NCBI RefSeq assembly: GCF_013114835.1
Contig: NZ_JAAVLW010000005.1
Location: 434,001-498,000 of the forward strand
Source of the DNA: Bradyrhizobium archetypum
GTDB lineage: Bacteria > Pseudomonadota > Alphaproteobacteria > Rhizobiales > Xanthobacteraceae
Reading direction: 5' to 3'
DNA: 64,000 nt
This document shows, in pieces, positions 7,430-16,136 of the stretch. How positions within the stretch are numbered: position 1 is the first letter of the stretch; each line of letters starts with the position of its first letter. The notes beneath the pieces were generated by a model that was not told where the DNA came from, ran no database searches, and saw only the letters and a program-made list of their open reading frames with translations. A program made the translations under genes and the position numbers.

Positions 7430-7596
7430 TGTCGAAGGACGCGTTCGATCAATGGTGGGAATGGGCGGAGAAGCTGCCGGAGAGCATGCTCACAATCCCG
7501 GCGGCGATCCACACGCCCGTCATGCGGCTAGCTCCGCACGAGCGGCACGACCGTGACAAGGTCAACGAGGCGGTACGGCGATGGCAAGCGAACTGA
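7429..7596 (+). CDS. 55-aa protein translationally coupled to the DNA ligase
   Basis: The ATG at 7429 overlaps the ligase stop codon in TGATG, and the frame runs to TGA at 7594-7596. The product begins MSKDAFDQWWEWAEKLPESM and continues to APHERHDRDKVNEAVRRW. It is acidic/aromatic at the N-terminus and basic and helical at the C-terminus. No domain is recognised. The tight coupling indicates co-expression with, and perhaps a role beside, the ligase. Codon use matches its neighbours. Confidence 0.7.
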   Translation: MSKDAFDQWWEWAEKLPESMLTIPAAIHTPVMRLAPHERHDRDKVNEAVRRWQAN

Positions 7597-7721
7597 GCAT
7601 TCTCTGCCATACCGGCCGCGACTTCGAATGAGAAAGCTCCGCGGCGGGTGAGAACCGCCGTCCGCATGACCGCAACAACGCGGGCGGCTGGCCCGCGCTG
7701 CTACTTGAAAATCGTATCCGC

Positions 7722-8558
7722 CTATGCCGTGGCGGAGTGCTCGGCGCCCTGCAGCTTGCGCTTCCGCCAGACCGATCCCGCGATCAGCACCACGACGATG
7801 CCGATGATTCCGAGGATCACCTCACCGCCATGTCCGCCATTGGCGAACTGCGGCGGCATACCGAGCGATTTGAGGACGCCATCGAGGCCAACGCCCGCCG
7901 GACCGTTGAAAAACGCATGCAGATACGGTTGCACCGCCGGGTCGGTTGCCATGACCTCGCCGGCGATCCAGCCCAACAGACCCGCGCCGGCCCACACCAG
8001 CGCGGGAATGCGCGTCAGCAACGCCATGATCAGCGCCGCTCCCGCGACGATCAGGGGAACGCTGATGGCAAGGCCGATGACGAGCAGCGGAATGCTGCCA
8101 TTGGCGGCCGCGGCGACCGCGATGACGTTGTCGAGGCTCATCACGATGTCGGCGATCGCCACGATCTGCACCGCGGCCCACAGATGCGCGGCCGCTTCCG
8201 TGTCGCTCTCATCCTCGTGTTCCGGTACCAGGAGCTTTGCCGCGATCACCAGCAGCGCCAGTCCGCCGACCAGCTTGAGGTATGGCAGCGCCATCAAGGT
8301 CACCACGATCCCCGTGAAGATAATGCGCAGCAGGACGGCGACGCCGGCGCCCAGGATCATGCCCCAGAATCGCTGGCGCGGCGGCAATCCTCGGCAGGCC
8401 ATCGCGATGACCAGCGCGTTGTCGCCCGACAGCAGGATGTTGATCCACATGATCTTGCCGAGCGCTACCCAGAAAGCGGGTTGCTGCACCTCGGTCTGGA
8501 ACTGGACAAAGAATGCCGAGATCACCGCCGGATCAAAAATTTGCAACAGCCAGTTCAC
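7722..8558 (-). CDS. TerC family integral membrane protein
   Basis: This 278-aa polytopic protein has the TerC signatures: INILLSGDNALVIAMA near residue 40 and IADIVMSLDNVIAVAAAANG near 140. The acidic residues in these two SGDN/SLDN repeats are thought to bind metal. About seven or more hydrophobic segments span the protein, with an acidic cytoplasmic loop (EHEDESDTE) between the halves. TerC/YjbE-type proteins are linked to tellurite resistance and, in better studied members, to manganese export during metallation of secreted enzymes. It lies 65 bp downstream of ndk on the same strand. No yybP-ykoY-like riboswitch could be made out by eye. Confidence 0.9.
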   Translation of the reverse strand: MNWLLQIFDPAVISAFFVQFQTEVQQPAFWVALGKIMWINILLSGDNALVIAMACRGLPPRQRFWGMILGAGVAVLLRIIFTGIVVTLMALPYLKLVGGLALLVIAAKLLVPEHEDESDTEAAAHLWAAVQIVAIADIVMSLDNVIAVAAAANGSIPLLVIGLAISVPLIVAGAALIMALLTRIPALVWAGAGLLGWIAGEVMATDPAVQPYLHAFFNGPAGVGLDGVLKSLGMPPQFANGGHGGEVILGIIGIVVVLIAGSVWRKRKLQGAEHSATA

Positions 8559-8623
8559 AACGTTTCTCCCCCACGGCCCTGCGGCCGTTGCGCGCGGCTA
8601 TTGCCTGCCGCTCCACCAATCAA

Positions 8624-9046
8624 TCAGCCGACGATCTCATTACCTGAGAAGAACTGCGCGATTTCGACCGCCGCGGTCTCCGGCGCATCCGAACCGTGCA
8701 CCGAATTCTCACCGATCGACTTCGCATGAATCTTGCGGATCGTGCCTTCCGCCGCCTTCGAGGGATCGGTGGCGCCCATCACGTCGCGATATTTGGCGAT
8801 AGCACCCTCGCCTTCCAGCACCTGCACCACGACCGGGCCCGAGGTCATGAAGTCGACCAGTTCGCCGAAGAACGGACGCGCCTTGTGAACGGCGTAGAAG
8901 GTTTCCGCCTGCTCCCGGGTCATGCGAATGCGCTTCTGGGCCACGATCCGTAGGCCAGCCTTCTCGATCAGCGCGTTGACCGCGCCGGTCAGATTGCGCG
9001 CGGTCGCGTCCGGTTTGATGATCGAGAAAGTGCGTTCAATCGCCAT
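8624..9046 (-). CDS. ndk: nucleoside diphosphate kinase
   Basis: This 140-aa protein transfers the gamma-phosphate between nucleoside tri- and diphosphates through a phosphohistidine. The start (MAIERTFSIIKPDA) and the active-site segment NSVHGSDAPETA, with the catalytic histidine, are intact. Length and ending (EIAQFFSGNEI) are normal for the family. It is a single gene, probably with its own promoter in 9047-9185. Confidence 0.98.
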   Translation of the reverse strand: MAIERTFSIIKPDATARNLTGAVNALIEKAGLRIVAQKRIRMTREQAETFYAVHKARPFFGELVDFMTSGPVVVQVLEGEGAIAKYRDVMGATDPSKAAEGTIRKIHAKSIGENSVHGSDAPETAAVEIAQFFSGNEIVG

Positions 9047-9185
9047 TGTTTACGTCCTTGCAAAACGCCGGGTGGGAGAGTTGCGGGGCTTATATCGGTG
9101 CCATCCCATGACGGCAAGCGACCCGGTGACGCGGCTGCCACCCCTTTTGGGCGTGTTTTCACCCGGCACACGCCTCCGTGGCGCT

Positions 9186-9229
9186 AAGATTACAGCAATT
9201 TCACGGAGGTGAACCCATTCTGTAATCTT
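9186..9229. repeat. inverted repeat upstream of ndk
   Basis: Perfect 10-bp arms AAGATTACAG (9186-9195) and CTGTAATCTT (9220-9229) flank 24 nt that contain GGAGGTGAACC. It lies between ndk (reverse) and the glycine/histidine-rich small gene (forward). It could be an operator or an RNA hairpin; neither neighbour decides it. Confidence 0.5.
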
Positions 9230-9367
9230 CGTCACGCCGCCATTCAGCTTTGCACAGCTAGACTTTCCGACGATCGGACGCCGGGCACGCATCCGCGGCC
9301 CGGGGCGTTACGGGAGGCGATCTCACCGATGGCGCGTAGACTCGCGCCGAACCTTGAGGAGACGATC

Positions 9368-9625
9368 ATGTTACGCAAATTCTCACTCGTTGCAGCGGCT
9401 GCGGCCGCGCTGGGAGCGGCCGCACTGGCGCCGACATCGGCCTCGGCCTGGGGCGGCGGCTGGCATCATCACGGCTGGCATCATCACCATCACGGCTGGG
9501 GCTGGGGCCCTCGCGTCGTGATCGGCGGCCCAGCCTACTTTGGCGGATACGGCGGCTGCTATGTGCGGCGCTTGGTTCCGACCCCTTGGGGTCCACGTTG
9601 GCGGTTGGTGAACCGCTGCTACTGA
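9368..9625 (+). CDS. small secreted Gly/His/Trp-rich protein, 85 aa
   Basis: The start MLRKFSLVAAAAAALGAA is a Sec signal peptide, with cleavage after the Ala-Ser-Ala region preceding WGGGW. The mature protein is rich in histidine, glycine and tryptophan (GWHHHGWHHHHHGWGWG) and ends with YGGCYVRRLVPTPWGPRW. Such short His-rich periplasmic proteins are frequent in Bradyrhizobium. Metal binding is plausible but not shown. The ATG at 9368 was chosen over upstream in-frame codons because of the signal peptide and the GAGGAG ribosome site (9356-9361). A strong terminator follows at 9654. Confidence 0.8.
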   Translation: MLRKFSLVAAAAAALGAAALAPTSASAWGGGWHHHGWHHHHHGWGWGPRVVIGGPAYFGGYGGCYVRRLVPTPWGPRWRLVNRCY

Positions 9626-9653
9626 TCTGATGTGAGCTTCCCCTTGACTTGAA

Positions 9654-9681
9654 GCCCCGGCCCCGTGCCGGGGCGTTTTTT
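9654..9681 (+). terminator. Rho-independent terminator
   Basis: Stem GCCCCGGC/GCCGGGGC (9654-9661 with 9667-9674) is followed by GTTTTTT. It ends the transcript of the His-rich secreted protein. Confidence 0.9.
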
Positions 9682-9848
9682 ATGCGCCTTATGCGGAACA
9701 GAATTTGCAGCCGTGATTCGCGCAGTTGCAAACGAACGCACACGTTCCTTGCGCGGGAAACCAATTTCGCCGCCGCGACTTGATCCATCAAATATTCACA
9801 TTCAAGCCTTGCCAGCGCTGCGAGGTGGAACTCGCCGAGAAACCGCCG

Positions 9849-10022
9849 ATGGATGTCCGAATCAGCCGTGACTTCGAACAAATCGACCACAAGACATGCG
9901 TGTCAATCTGCGACGCCATCGGCGAACGGCTACAACAGAGCTTCCGCCCCGAAGCCGAACTGTCTCCACGCTTACGAGAGCTCTTAGAAGAATTGCGCCG
10001 CCACGACAGTGACGTGCATTGA
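9849..10022 (+). CDS. hypothetical protein, 57 aa
   Basis: The product begins MDVRISRDFEQIDHKTCVSI and ends LSPRLRELLEELRRHDSDVH. It is a short helical soluble protein with no recognised domain. The ATG at 9849 is followed by a region with good coding pattern, but the ribosome site is weak; in-frame upstream codons reach 9726. The gene lies 69 bp before the ABC-F ATPase on the same strand. Function unknown. Confidence 0.55.
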   Translation: MDVRISRDFEQIDHKTCVSICDAIGERLQQSFRPEAELSPRLRELLEELRRHDSDVH

Positions 10023-10091
10023 GTGCCGTCGGGGCGCCGATTTTACCGATATAGAGGTTGCGTTTGGCTGCGGCTCCGGTGACAACGCCGC

Positions 10092-11954
10092 ATGCTTTCC
10101 ATCACGGACATTTCGATCCGGATTGCCGGCCGGCTCCTGATCGACAACAGTACGGTGCAGATCGCGCCGGGCGCGCGCGTCGGCTTCGTCGGCCGCAACG
10201 GCGTCGGCAAATCGACGCTGTTTCACGCAATCCGGGGCGATCTGCCGCTTGAGTCCGGCAGCATTACGCTACCGCCGCGCTGGCGTATCGGCAGTCTGGC
10301 GCAGGAGGCGCCGGACGGTCCGGAGAGCCTCATCAATGTCGTGCTGAAGGCCGATTCCGAGCGCGACGTGCTGCTTCGTGAATCCGAAACCGCCACCGAT
10401 CCGCACCGCATCGCTGAAATCCAGACCCGGCTGGTCGACATCGACGCGCATTCGGCGCCGGCGCGCGCCGCCGCCATCCTGAGCGGCCTCGGATTTTCCA
10501 CTGCGGACCAGGCGCGACCCTGCTCGGAATTTTCCGGCGGCTGGCGCATGCGGGTGGCGCTGGCGGCAACGTTGTTTTCGGCGCCCGATCTCTTGCTGCT
10601 GGACGAGCCGACCAACTATCTCGACCTCGAAGGTACGCTATGGCTGGAAGACCACCTGGCCAACTATCCACGCACCGTCATCGTCATCAGCCATGACCGC
10701 GACCTGCTTGACACCTCGGTCGACCAGATCCTGCATCTCGATCGCGGCAAGCTGACGCTCTACAAGGGAACCTACTCCTCGTTCGAGGAACAGCGCGCCA
10801 TGCGCGAGATGCTGGACGCCAAGCACGCCAGGCGCCAGGCCGACGAGCGCAAGCGGCTGCAGGCCTTCGTCGACCGCTTCAAGGCAAAGGCCTCGAAGGC
10901 CCGACAGGCCCAGTCACGCGTCAAGATGCTGGAACGGATGAAGCCGGTCACCGCGCTGGTGACGCAGGATGTGCGTGAGATCACCTTTCCTGCGCCGGAG
11001 AAATTGCTGTCGCCGCCGATCATCGCCGTCGACGACGTCTCGGTCGGTTACGATCCGAAAAAGCCGGTGCTCAATCGCATCACGCTGCGTGTCGATACCG
11101 ACGACCGCATCGCCCTGCTCGGCTCCAACGGCAACGGCAAGTCGACGCTGGTCAAGCTGTTGGCGGGCAAGCTGCAGCCATTCTCAGGCAGGATCACGCG
11201 GGCGGAAAAGCTTTCGGTCGGCTATTTCGCGCAGCATCAGGTCGACGAACTCAACCTCGACGCGTCGCCCTACGATCACGTCCGCCGGCTGATGCCCGAT
11301 GCGCCTGAGACCAAGGTGCGCGGCCGTGTCGGCGCGATCGGCTTTTCCGGCAAGGCCGGCGACACCCTGGTCAGGAGCCTGTCAGGCGGCGAGAAGGCGC
11401 GGCTGCTGCTCGGGCTCGCCACCTTCTTCGGCCCGAACATGATCATCCTCGACGAGCCGACCAACCATCTCGACATCGACAGCCGCGCAGCGCTGGCGGA
11501 AGCGATCAACGATTTTCCCGGCGCCGTCATCATGGTCTCGCACGACCGCTATTTGATCGAATCGTGTGCCGATCAATTGTGGGTGGTCGCCAACAAGTCG
11601 GTGACGACCTACGACGGCGACCTCGACGAATACCGGCGGATGGTGCTGTCGATCGGCGATACCCGCGAGCGCGGCGGCGATCGCATCAAGGAAAGCGCCA
11701 AGCCGGCGCGAACGAGGGGCGAAAGGCGAACGCCGCTCAAGCAGCGCATTGCCGAGGCGGAGGCCGAAGTCGAGCGCATCACCGGCATCATCGCCAAGAT
11801 CGACACCGCCCTCGCTTTGCCCGATCTGTTCACGCGCGATCCCAAGCAGGCCGCCCAGCTCAGCAGAGCGCGCGCCAGCGCAGAAGCCGCGCTGCGGCGC
11901 GCGGAGGAAGATTGGCTGGAGGCCAGTTCGGAATTTGACGAAGCGGCGGGCTGA
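10092..11954 (+). CDS. ABC-F family ATP-binding protein
   Basis: This 620-aa protein has two ABC ATPase domains and no membrane segment, the layout of ABC-F ribosome-associated factors. The first half has Walker A GRNGVGKST, signature FSGGWRMR and Walker B LLLLDEPTNYLD. The second has GSNGNGKST, LSGGEKARLLL and MIILDEPTNHLD. Between them is the helical linker with RRQADERKRLQAF, typical of the P-site tRNA interaction motif. A C-terminal coiled coil (AEAEVERITGIIAKIDTAL) resembles Uup/YheS. The protein probably acts in translation or ribosome rescue; antibiotic resistance cannot be inferred. Confidence 0.95.
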   Translation: MLSITDISIRIAGRLLIDNSTVQIAPGARVGFVGRNGVGKSTLFHAIRGDLPLESGSITLPPRWRIGSLAQEAPDGPESLINVVLKADSERDVLLRESETATDPHRIAEIQTRLVDIDAHSAPARAAAILSGLGFSTADQARPCSEFSGGWRMRVALAATLFSAPDLLLLDEPTNYLDLEGTLWLEDHLANYPRTVIVISHDRDLLDTSVDQILHLDRGKLTLYKGTYSSFEEQRAMREMLDAKHARRQADERKRLQAFVDRFKAKASKARQAQSRVKMLERMKPVTALVTQDVREITFPAPEKLLSPPIIAVDDVSVGYDPKKPVLNRITLRVDTDDRIALLGSNGNGKSTLVKLLAGKLQPFSGRITRAEKLSVGYFAQHQVDELNLDASPYDHVRRLMPDAPETKVRGRVGAIGFSGKAGDTLVRSLSGGEKARLLLGLATFFGPNMIILDEPTNHLDIDSRAALAEAINDFPGAVIMVSHDRYLIESCADQLWVVANKSVTTYDGDLDEYRRMVLSIGDTRERGGDRIKESAKPARTRGERRTPLKQRIAEAEAEVERITGIIAKIDTALALPDLFTRDPKQAAQLSRARASAEAALRRAEEDWLEASSEFDEAAG

Positions 11955-11970
11955 GCCGATCGATGCGGCG

Positions 11971-12579
11971 CTACGCCGCCGGCTTCCGCTTCGGCTTGCC
12001 GCCCTTGGCCGGCGCCGCCGGCTCCGGTCCACGCTCGATCGAGGTCAGGCGTCCGCTGGTGAAGGTGTAGATGCCGGCGCGCTGGCCGCGCGAATAGGTG
12101 ACGACTGCCACGCGATCGCCGCGCGGGTTGTTGGAGAGGCTGACATTATCGGGCGCGCCGATGCCGCGTACGACGTCGCATTCGGTATGGCCAAGGGCCA
12201 CTGTGCCAGTCGTCGAGGGTGGCGGGCTGCCGGCGGCACCGTCCGCCAGCGCGTTGGCACCAGGCGCGCCCATGCCCGGACAGGCGCCATCCGCAGCGAC
12301 GAGTTCATCCGGCGTGACCGGTTTAGTCGGGGTCAGCGGCGGCGTTTCGATCGAGACGTTGCGGATAAAGACGCGGCCCGAGCGCTGAAACCAGTCCGCA
12401 TCCTTCGACAGCAGGTCCGCCCCGCCCGCACAGCCCGCCAGCGCAGGCCCGAGCAACAATAACGTCAGCAGTGGCTTTCGATCGATCGTTCCGCGTCGCA
12501 CGCTAAACCCACGCTCCCGCTTTTGACTGTAACCACTTGTCCCAACACCACTTTGCGGCACCACCATGGCTGCCCGCAA
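11971..12579 (-). CDS. putative lipoprotein, about 170-202 aa
   Basis: A lipobox is visible in LLTLLLLGPALAGCAGG, so the mature protein would be lipid-anchored at that cysteine. The following part has a conserved-looking core (GHTECDVVRGIGAPDNVSLS, GDRVAVVTYSRGQRAGIYTF) that resembles small outer-membrane or periplasmic modules of the SmpA/OmlA kind. The tail is Ala/Lys/Pro-rich. The true start is probably downstream of the ATG at 12579, for example a GTG near 12502 giving VRRGTIDRKPLLTLL, because the first 25 residues do not look like an n-region. The gene converges on the ABC-F gene. Confidence 0.7.
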   Translation of the reverse strand: MRAAMVVPQSGVGTSGYSQKRERGFSVRRGTIDRKPLLTLLLLGPALAGCAGGADLLSKDADWFQRSGRVFIRNVSIETPPLTPTKPVTPDELVAADGACPGMGAPGANALADGAAGSPPPSTTGTVALGHTECDVVRGIGAPDNVSLSNNPRGDRVAVVTYSRGQRAGIYTFTSGRLTSIERGPEPAAPAKGGKPKRKPAA

Positions 12580-12618
12580 GACTCGGCGCAGAAACCGCTA
12601 ATTATCATTAATTCCCGG

Positions 12619-12676
12619 GGATCGCTAATTTGGATCGCTAATTTCCAGGCATCGCTAATTTCCAGGCATCGCTATT
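12619..12676. repeat. short tandem repeats abutting the holC stop codon
   Basis: Two copies of GGATCGCTAATTT are followed by two copies of CCAGGCATCGCTAATT(T) and a partial unit ATCGCTATT. The last units reach into the 3' end of holC (stop at 12672). The AT-rich core ATCGCTAATTT is unlike the surrounding DNA. Confidence 0.75.
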
Positions 12677-13124
12677 GCCGCCGCTGCCACCGCCCCCGCT
12701 CATCGGCCTGCCAATAAGTCACCTCGAATCCCCGCGCCTTGCAATCGGCCCAGGCGCAACGCGCAGCCGTCAGTGCCTCATCATCATCTCCGTTGAAGAC
12801 CAGCACCACCCGCTCATAGCTGTCGCAATCGGCCGGTAACGCTGCGTTGTCGATCAGGAACCTGACATTGGCCTGATTCGGGTTTCCGGCCTCGATCGAG
12901 AGAATGATGGGTTGGTCCTGCGCATCGCCGGCGCGCCATGTGGCGTGCGGCAGAAACGAATCGTCGCTGTAGGTCCACAAATGGGCATCGAGCGCCTCGG
13001 CGCGCTCCGGCGAGGTCGATTGCACGACCACACGCCAGCCGCGCTCGAGCGATTTTTCCAACAGCGACGGCAATACGCTTTCGAGCGACATGCCCTGCAA
13101 ATGATAGAACAGGACTTCCGTCAT
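12672..13124 (-). CDS. holC: DNA polymerase III subunit chi
   Basis: This 150-aa protein fits HolC: MTEVLFYHLQGMSLESVLPS at the start, then the characteristic LWTYSDDSFLPHA and an acidic/hydrophobic core (ERVVLVFNGDD). In the clamp-loader complex chi binds SSB and psi. It follows pepA by 15 bp on the same strand, the usual alphaproteobacterial pepA-holC pair. The C-terminus (ADERGRWQRRQ) overlaps AT-rich short repeats, so the last residues may vary between strains. Confidence 0.95.
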   Translation of the reverse strand: MTEVLFYHLQGMSLESVLPSLLEKSLERGWRVVVQSTSPERAEALDAHLWTYSDDSFLPHATWRAGDAQDQPIILSIEAGNPNQANVRFLIDNAALPADCDSYERVVLVFNGDDDEALTAARCAWADCKARGFEVTYWQADERGRWQRRQ

Positions 13125-13139
13125 CCGCCTGCAACCGGT

Positions 13140-14642
13140 TTACTTCGTGGCTTCGTAATATTCCGCGACCAGCCGGTCCAGCAGACGGACACCATAGCCT
13201 GATCCCCAACTCTGGTTGATGTCGGTTTTCGGTGCGCCCATCGCCGTCCCCGCGACGTCGAGATGCGCCCAGGGCGTGTTGTCGACGAACCGCTGCAGGA
13301 ATTGCGCGGCGGTGATCGAGCCGCCGTGCCGCCCGCCGGTGTTCTTCATGTCGGCAAATTGCGAATCGATCAGCTTGTCGTATTCGGGACCGAGCGGCAT
13401 GCGCCAGACGCGCTCGCCGGTCTCATTTCCGATCTTGCCGAGCCGTTCCGCCAGTTCGTCGTTGTTGGAAAACATGCCGGAATATTCCGTACCCAGCGCG
13501 ACCATGATCGCGCCGGTGAGCGTCGCAAGATCGACCATGAATTTGGGCTTGAACTTCTTCGCGACGTACCAGAGCACGTCGGCCAGCACGAGCCGGCCCT
13601 CGGCATCGGTGTTGATGATCTCGATGGTCTGCCCCGACATCGACGTAACGATATCGCCGGGCCGCTGCGCGTTGCCGTCGGGCATGTTCTCGACCAGGCC
13701 GATCGCACCGACCGCGTTGACCTTGGCTTTGCGCGCCGCCAGCGCGTGCATCAGCCCCACGACGCAAGCAGCGCCGCCCATGTCGCCCTTCATGTCTTCC
13801 ATGCTGGCGGCCCCCTTGATGGAGATGCCGCCGGTATCGAAGCAGACGCCCTTGCCGACGAAAGCGACCGGCTGATCGCTCTTCCTGCCGCCGTTCCAGC
13901 GCATGATCACGGTGCGGCCCGGTTGGGTGGAGCCCTGTGCGACGCCGAGCAATGCGCCCATGCCGAGCTTCTTCATCGCCTTGACGTCGAGCACCTCGAC
14001 ATCGACACCGAGCTTCTTGAGCTGGCTCGCGCGGCGCGCGAATTCCACCGGATACAATACATTCGGCGGCTCATTGACCAGTTCGCGCGCGATGATCACG
14101 CCATCCACGACATGGGATGCCGGCGCGAAGGCTTTTCGCGCAGCGGCGACATCCTCGACGGCGATCGAAACGTCGGCGCGAAGCGCGCCGTTCTCGCCGT
14201 CCTTCTTCTTGGTCTTGTAGCGGTCGAATTTGTAGGTGCGTAGCCGGATGCCGCAGGCGATCGCAGCGGCGGCATCGGGTTGCATCGCGGCCTCGGGCAG
14301 TTCGGCGATGACGGTGACCACTTCGCTGGCGGCATTGAGCTTGCCTGCCGTCACGCCGCCGAACTTTAGAAAATCCTTCTCCTTGATGTCGGCCGCCTTG
14401 CCGACGCCGACCACGATCAGCCGTTCCGCCTTGATTCCCTCCGGCGCCGGAATATCGAGCGTCGATCCGCTCTTGCCCTTGAACTGATTGGCCGCCGCAG
14501 CCCGCTTGACGGTATCGGCGGCCTTCCCCAGCACCTTCCGCGTCGCCTCGCCGAACTTCAATGCGTCATCGCAAAACACCACGAGAACGCCGCGGGGTGC
14601 TGCGGAAAAAGCGACAAAGCCGACCTTGACGGCGTCGGACAT
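13140..14642 (-). CDS. pepA: leucyl aminopeptidase (M17 family)
   Basis: This 500-aa cytoplasmic zinc/manganese peptidase removes N-terminal residues from peptides. The C-terminal catalytic domain shows the family signature NTDAEGRLVLADVLWY and metal-binding segments (KGVCFDTGGISIK, MEDMKGDMGGAA). The N-terminal half is the variable domain. Full length and intact. It forms an operon with holC and is divergent from lptF across a 324-bp gap. Confidence 0.98.
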   Translation of the reverse strand: MSDAVKVGFVAFSAAPRGVLVVFCDDALKFGEATRKVLGKAADTVKRAAAANQFKGKSGSTLDIPAPEGIKAERLIVVGVGKAADIKEKDFLKFGGVTAGKLNAASEVVTVIAELPEAAMQPDAAAAIACGIRLRTYKFDRYKTKKKDGENGALRADVSIAVEDVAAARKAFAPASHVVDGVIIARELVNEPPNVLYPVEFARRASQLKKLGVDVEVLDVKAMKKLGMGALLGVAQGSTQPGRTVIMRWNGGRKSDQPVAFVGKGVCFDTGGISIKGAASMEDMKGDMGGAACVVGLMHALAARKAKVNAVGAIGLVENMPDGNAQRPGDIVTSMSGQTIEIINTDAEGRLVLADVLWYVAKKFKPKFMVDLATLTGAIMVALGTEYSGMFSNNDELAERLGKIGNETGERVWRMPLGPEYDKLIDSQFADMKNTGGRHGGSITAAQFLQRFVDNTPWAHLDVAGTAMGAPKTDINQSWGSGYGVRLLDRLVAEYYEATK

Positions 14643-14966
14643 AGGTAATCCTCCAGAATTCGGGGCTCTTTGCGGGTCCGGAATCGGTCCGCATTATGGA
14701 ATGTTCTCTTCGCTCGCGGCCCAAATCGCTCGGGGCCCTGATGTTTTCGGCACTATGGCCTGCCAGCCGCGCCACTGCCAAGCACTGCCGTGGCTGGAAC
14801 GCCACATGGGACGAATTATTAACCGTATCGAGGGGACGCCACGGCCCAGCCATTTTGTTGACGGATCAAGGGGATGGTAGTCAGAATGCCCGACCAAGGG
14901 GAACCCCGAGCAGGGGTTGGTCGGAAGCCGCCTTTCAGGCGTGCAAGGGTGGATCGCGCGGTAACG
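14643..14966. other. 324-bp divergent intergenic region pepA/lptF
   Basis: This stretch separates pepA (reverse) from lptF (forward) and must hold both promoters. No strong inverted repeat or consensus general-stress site is seen. The long in-frame extension of lptF back to 14874 is not supported by family length. Confidence 0.6.
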
Positions 14967-16136
14967 ATGGGGTCGATCGACAGGTACATTTTCCGAACGA
15001 CGCTGGCGTCGTTTGCACTGGTCCTGGTCAGCCTCACCGGCGTGATCTGGATTACGCAGGCGCTGCGCGGCATCGACCTGATGACCAGCCAGGGCCAGAC
15101 CATCATCACCTTTCTCGGCATCACCGGCCTGGTGATTCCGGCGCTGGTGCTGATCATCGCGCCAATCGCGCTGATGATCGCGGTCTCTCACACGCTGAAC
15201 AAGCTGGCGACCGATTCTGAAATCATCGTGATGAACGCCGCCGGCTTCTCGCCATTCCGGCTGTTTCGTCCGTTCTTCTACGCCACCTGCGTGGTGGCGC
15301 TCCTGGTTGCTTTCATCGGCTCCTATCTCGCCCCCGACGGCATGCGCCGGATCAAGCAGTGGGACGCCGAGATCACCGCCGACGTGCTGACCAACATCCT
15401 GCAACCCGGCCGTTTCGCCCAGCTCGACCAGAACCTGACGATTCGGATCCGCGAGCGGGCGCCGGGCGGCGTGCTCAAGGGCATTTTCGTTGACGACCGC
15501 CGCGATCCCAAGGAGCGCATCACCATCATTGCCGACCACGGCACGGTGCTGAAGAATGAGAGTGGCTCCTATCTGGTGCTGGAAGACGGCAATCTCGAAC
15601 GCTTCGAGGCCGGAAAGCGCGATCCGGCGCTGGTCGCATTCGGCCGTTATGCCTTCGACATGTCGAAATTCTCCAATCGCGGTCGTGACGTCGCGCTCGG
15701 CATTCGCGAACGCTATCTGTGGGAGCTGATCTCCGCCGCGGACGATGACCCAGTTTTCAAGCAACTGTCCGGGCAGTTTAACGCCGAGCTGCATGACCGC
15801 TTCCTGGCGCCGGTCTATCCTTTCGCGTTTGCCGTCCTGACCTTCGCCTTCCTTGGCACGCCGCGCACCACGCGCCAAAGCCGCAATTTCTCGATCGGCG
15901 GATCGATCCTGGCGGTGTTCGGGCTGCGCATGGCGGGATTCGCCTGCTCGGTCATGACGGTGAAGACGCCGGCCATGGCGCTCGTTCAATATTCGATGCT
16001 GTTCGCTGCGATCGCCGTTGGGCTGTGGATGATCATCAGTGGCATCGTGGTGGAGCCGCCGCCCGCGCTGATGGAGGCGATCAACAGGTCGAACGCGCGC
16101 CTTGCGCGGCTCTTTGGACGGCCCGCCACCGCATGA
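14967..16136 (+). CDS. lptF: LPS export ABC transporter permease LptF
   Basis: This 389-aa YjgP/YjgQ family membrane protein extracts lipopolysaccharide from the inner membrane with LptG and LptB. It begins MGSIDRYIFRTTLASFALVL, with three N-terminal membrane segments, a periplasmic beta-jellyroll domain (about residues 120-270) and three C-terminal segments. The ATG at 14967 was chosen because family homology starts there. The stop overlaps the lptG start (ATGA), so the two are translationally coupled. Confidence 0.97.
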   Translation: MGSIDRYIFRTTLASFALVLVSLTGVIWITQALRGIDLMTSQGQTIITFLGITGLVIPALVLIIAPIALMIAVSHTLNKLATDSEIIVMNAAGFSPFRLFRPFFYATCVVALLVAFIGSYLAPDGMRRIKQWDAEITADVLTNILQPGRFAQLDQNLTIRIRERAPGGVLKGIFVDDRRDPKERITIIADHGTVLKNESGSYLVLEDGNLERFEAGKRDPALVAFGRYAFDMSKFSNRGRDVALGIRERYLWELISAADDDPVFKQLSGQFNAELHDRFLAPVYPFAFAVLTFAFLGTPRTTRQSRNFSIGGSILAVFGLRMAGFACSVMTVKTPAMALVQYSMLFAAIAVGLWMIISGIVVEPPPALMEAINRSNARLARLFGRPATA

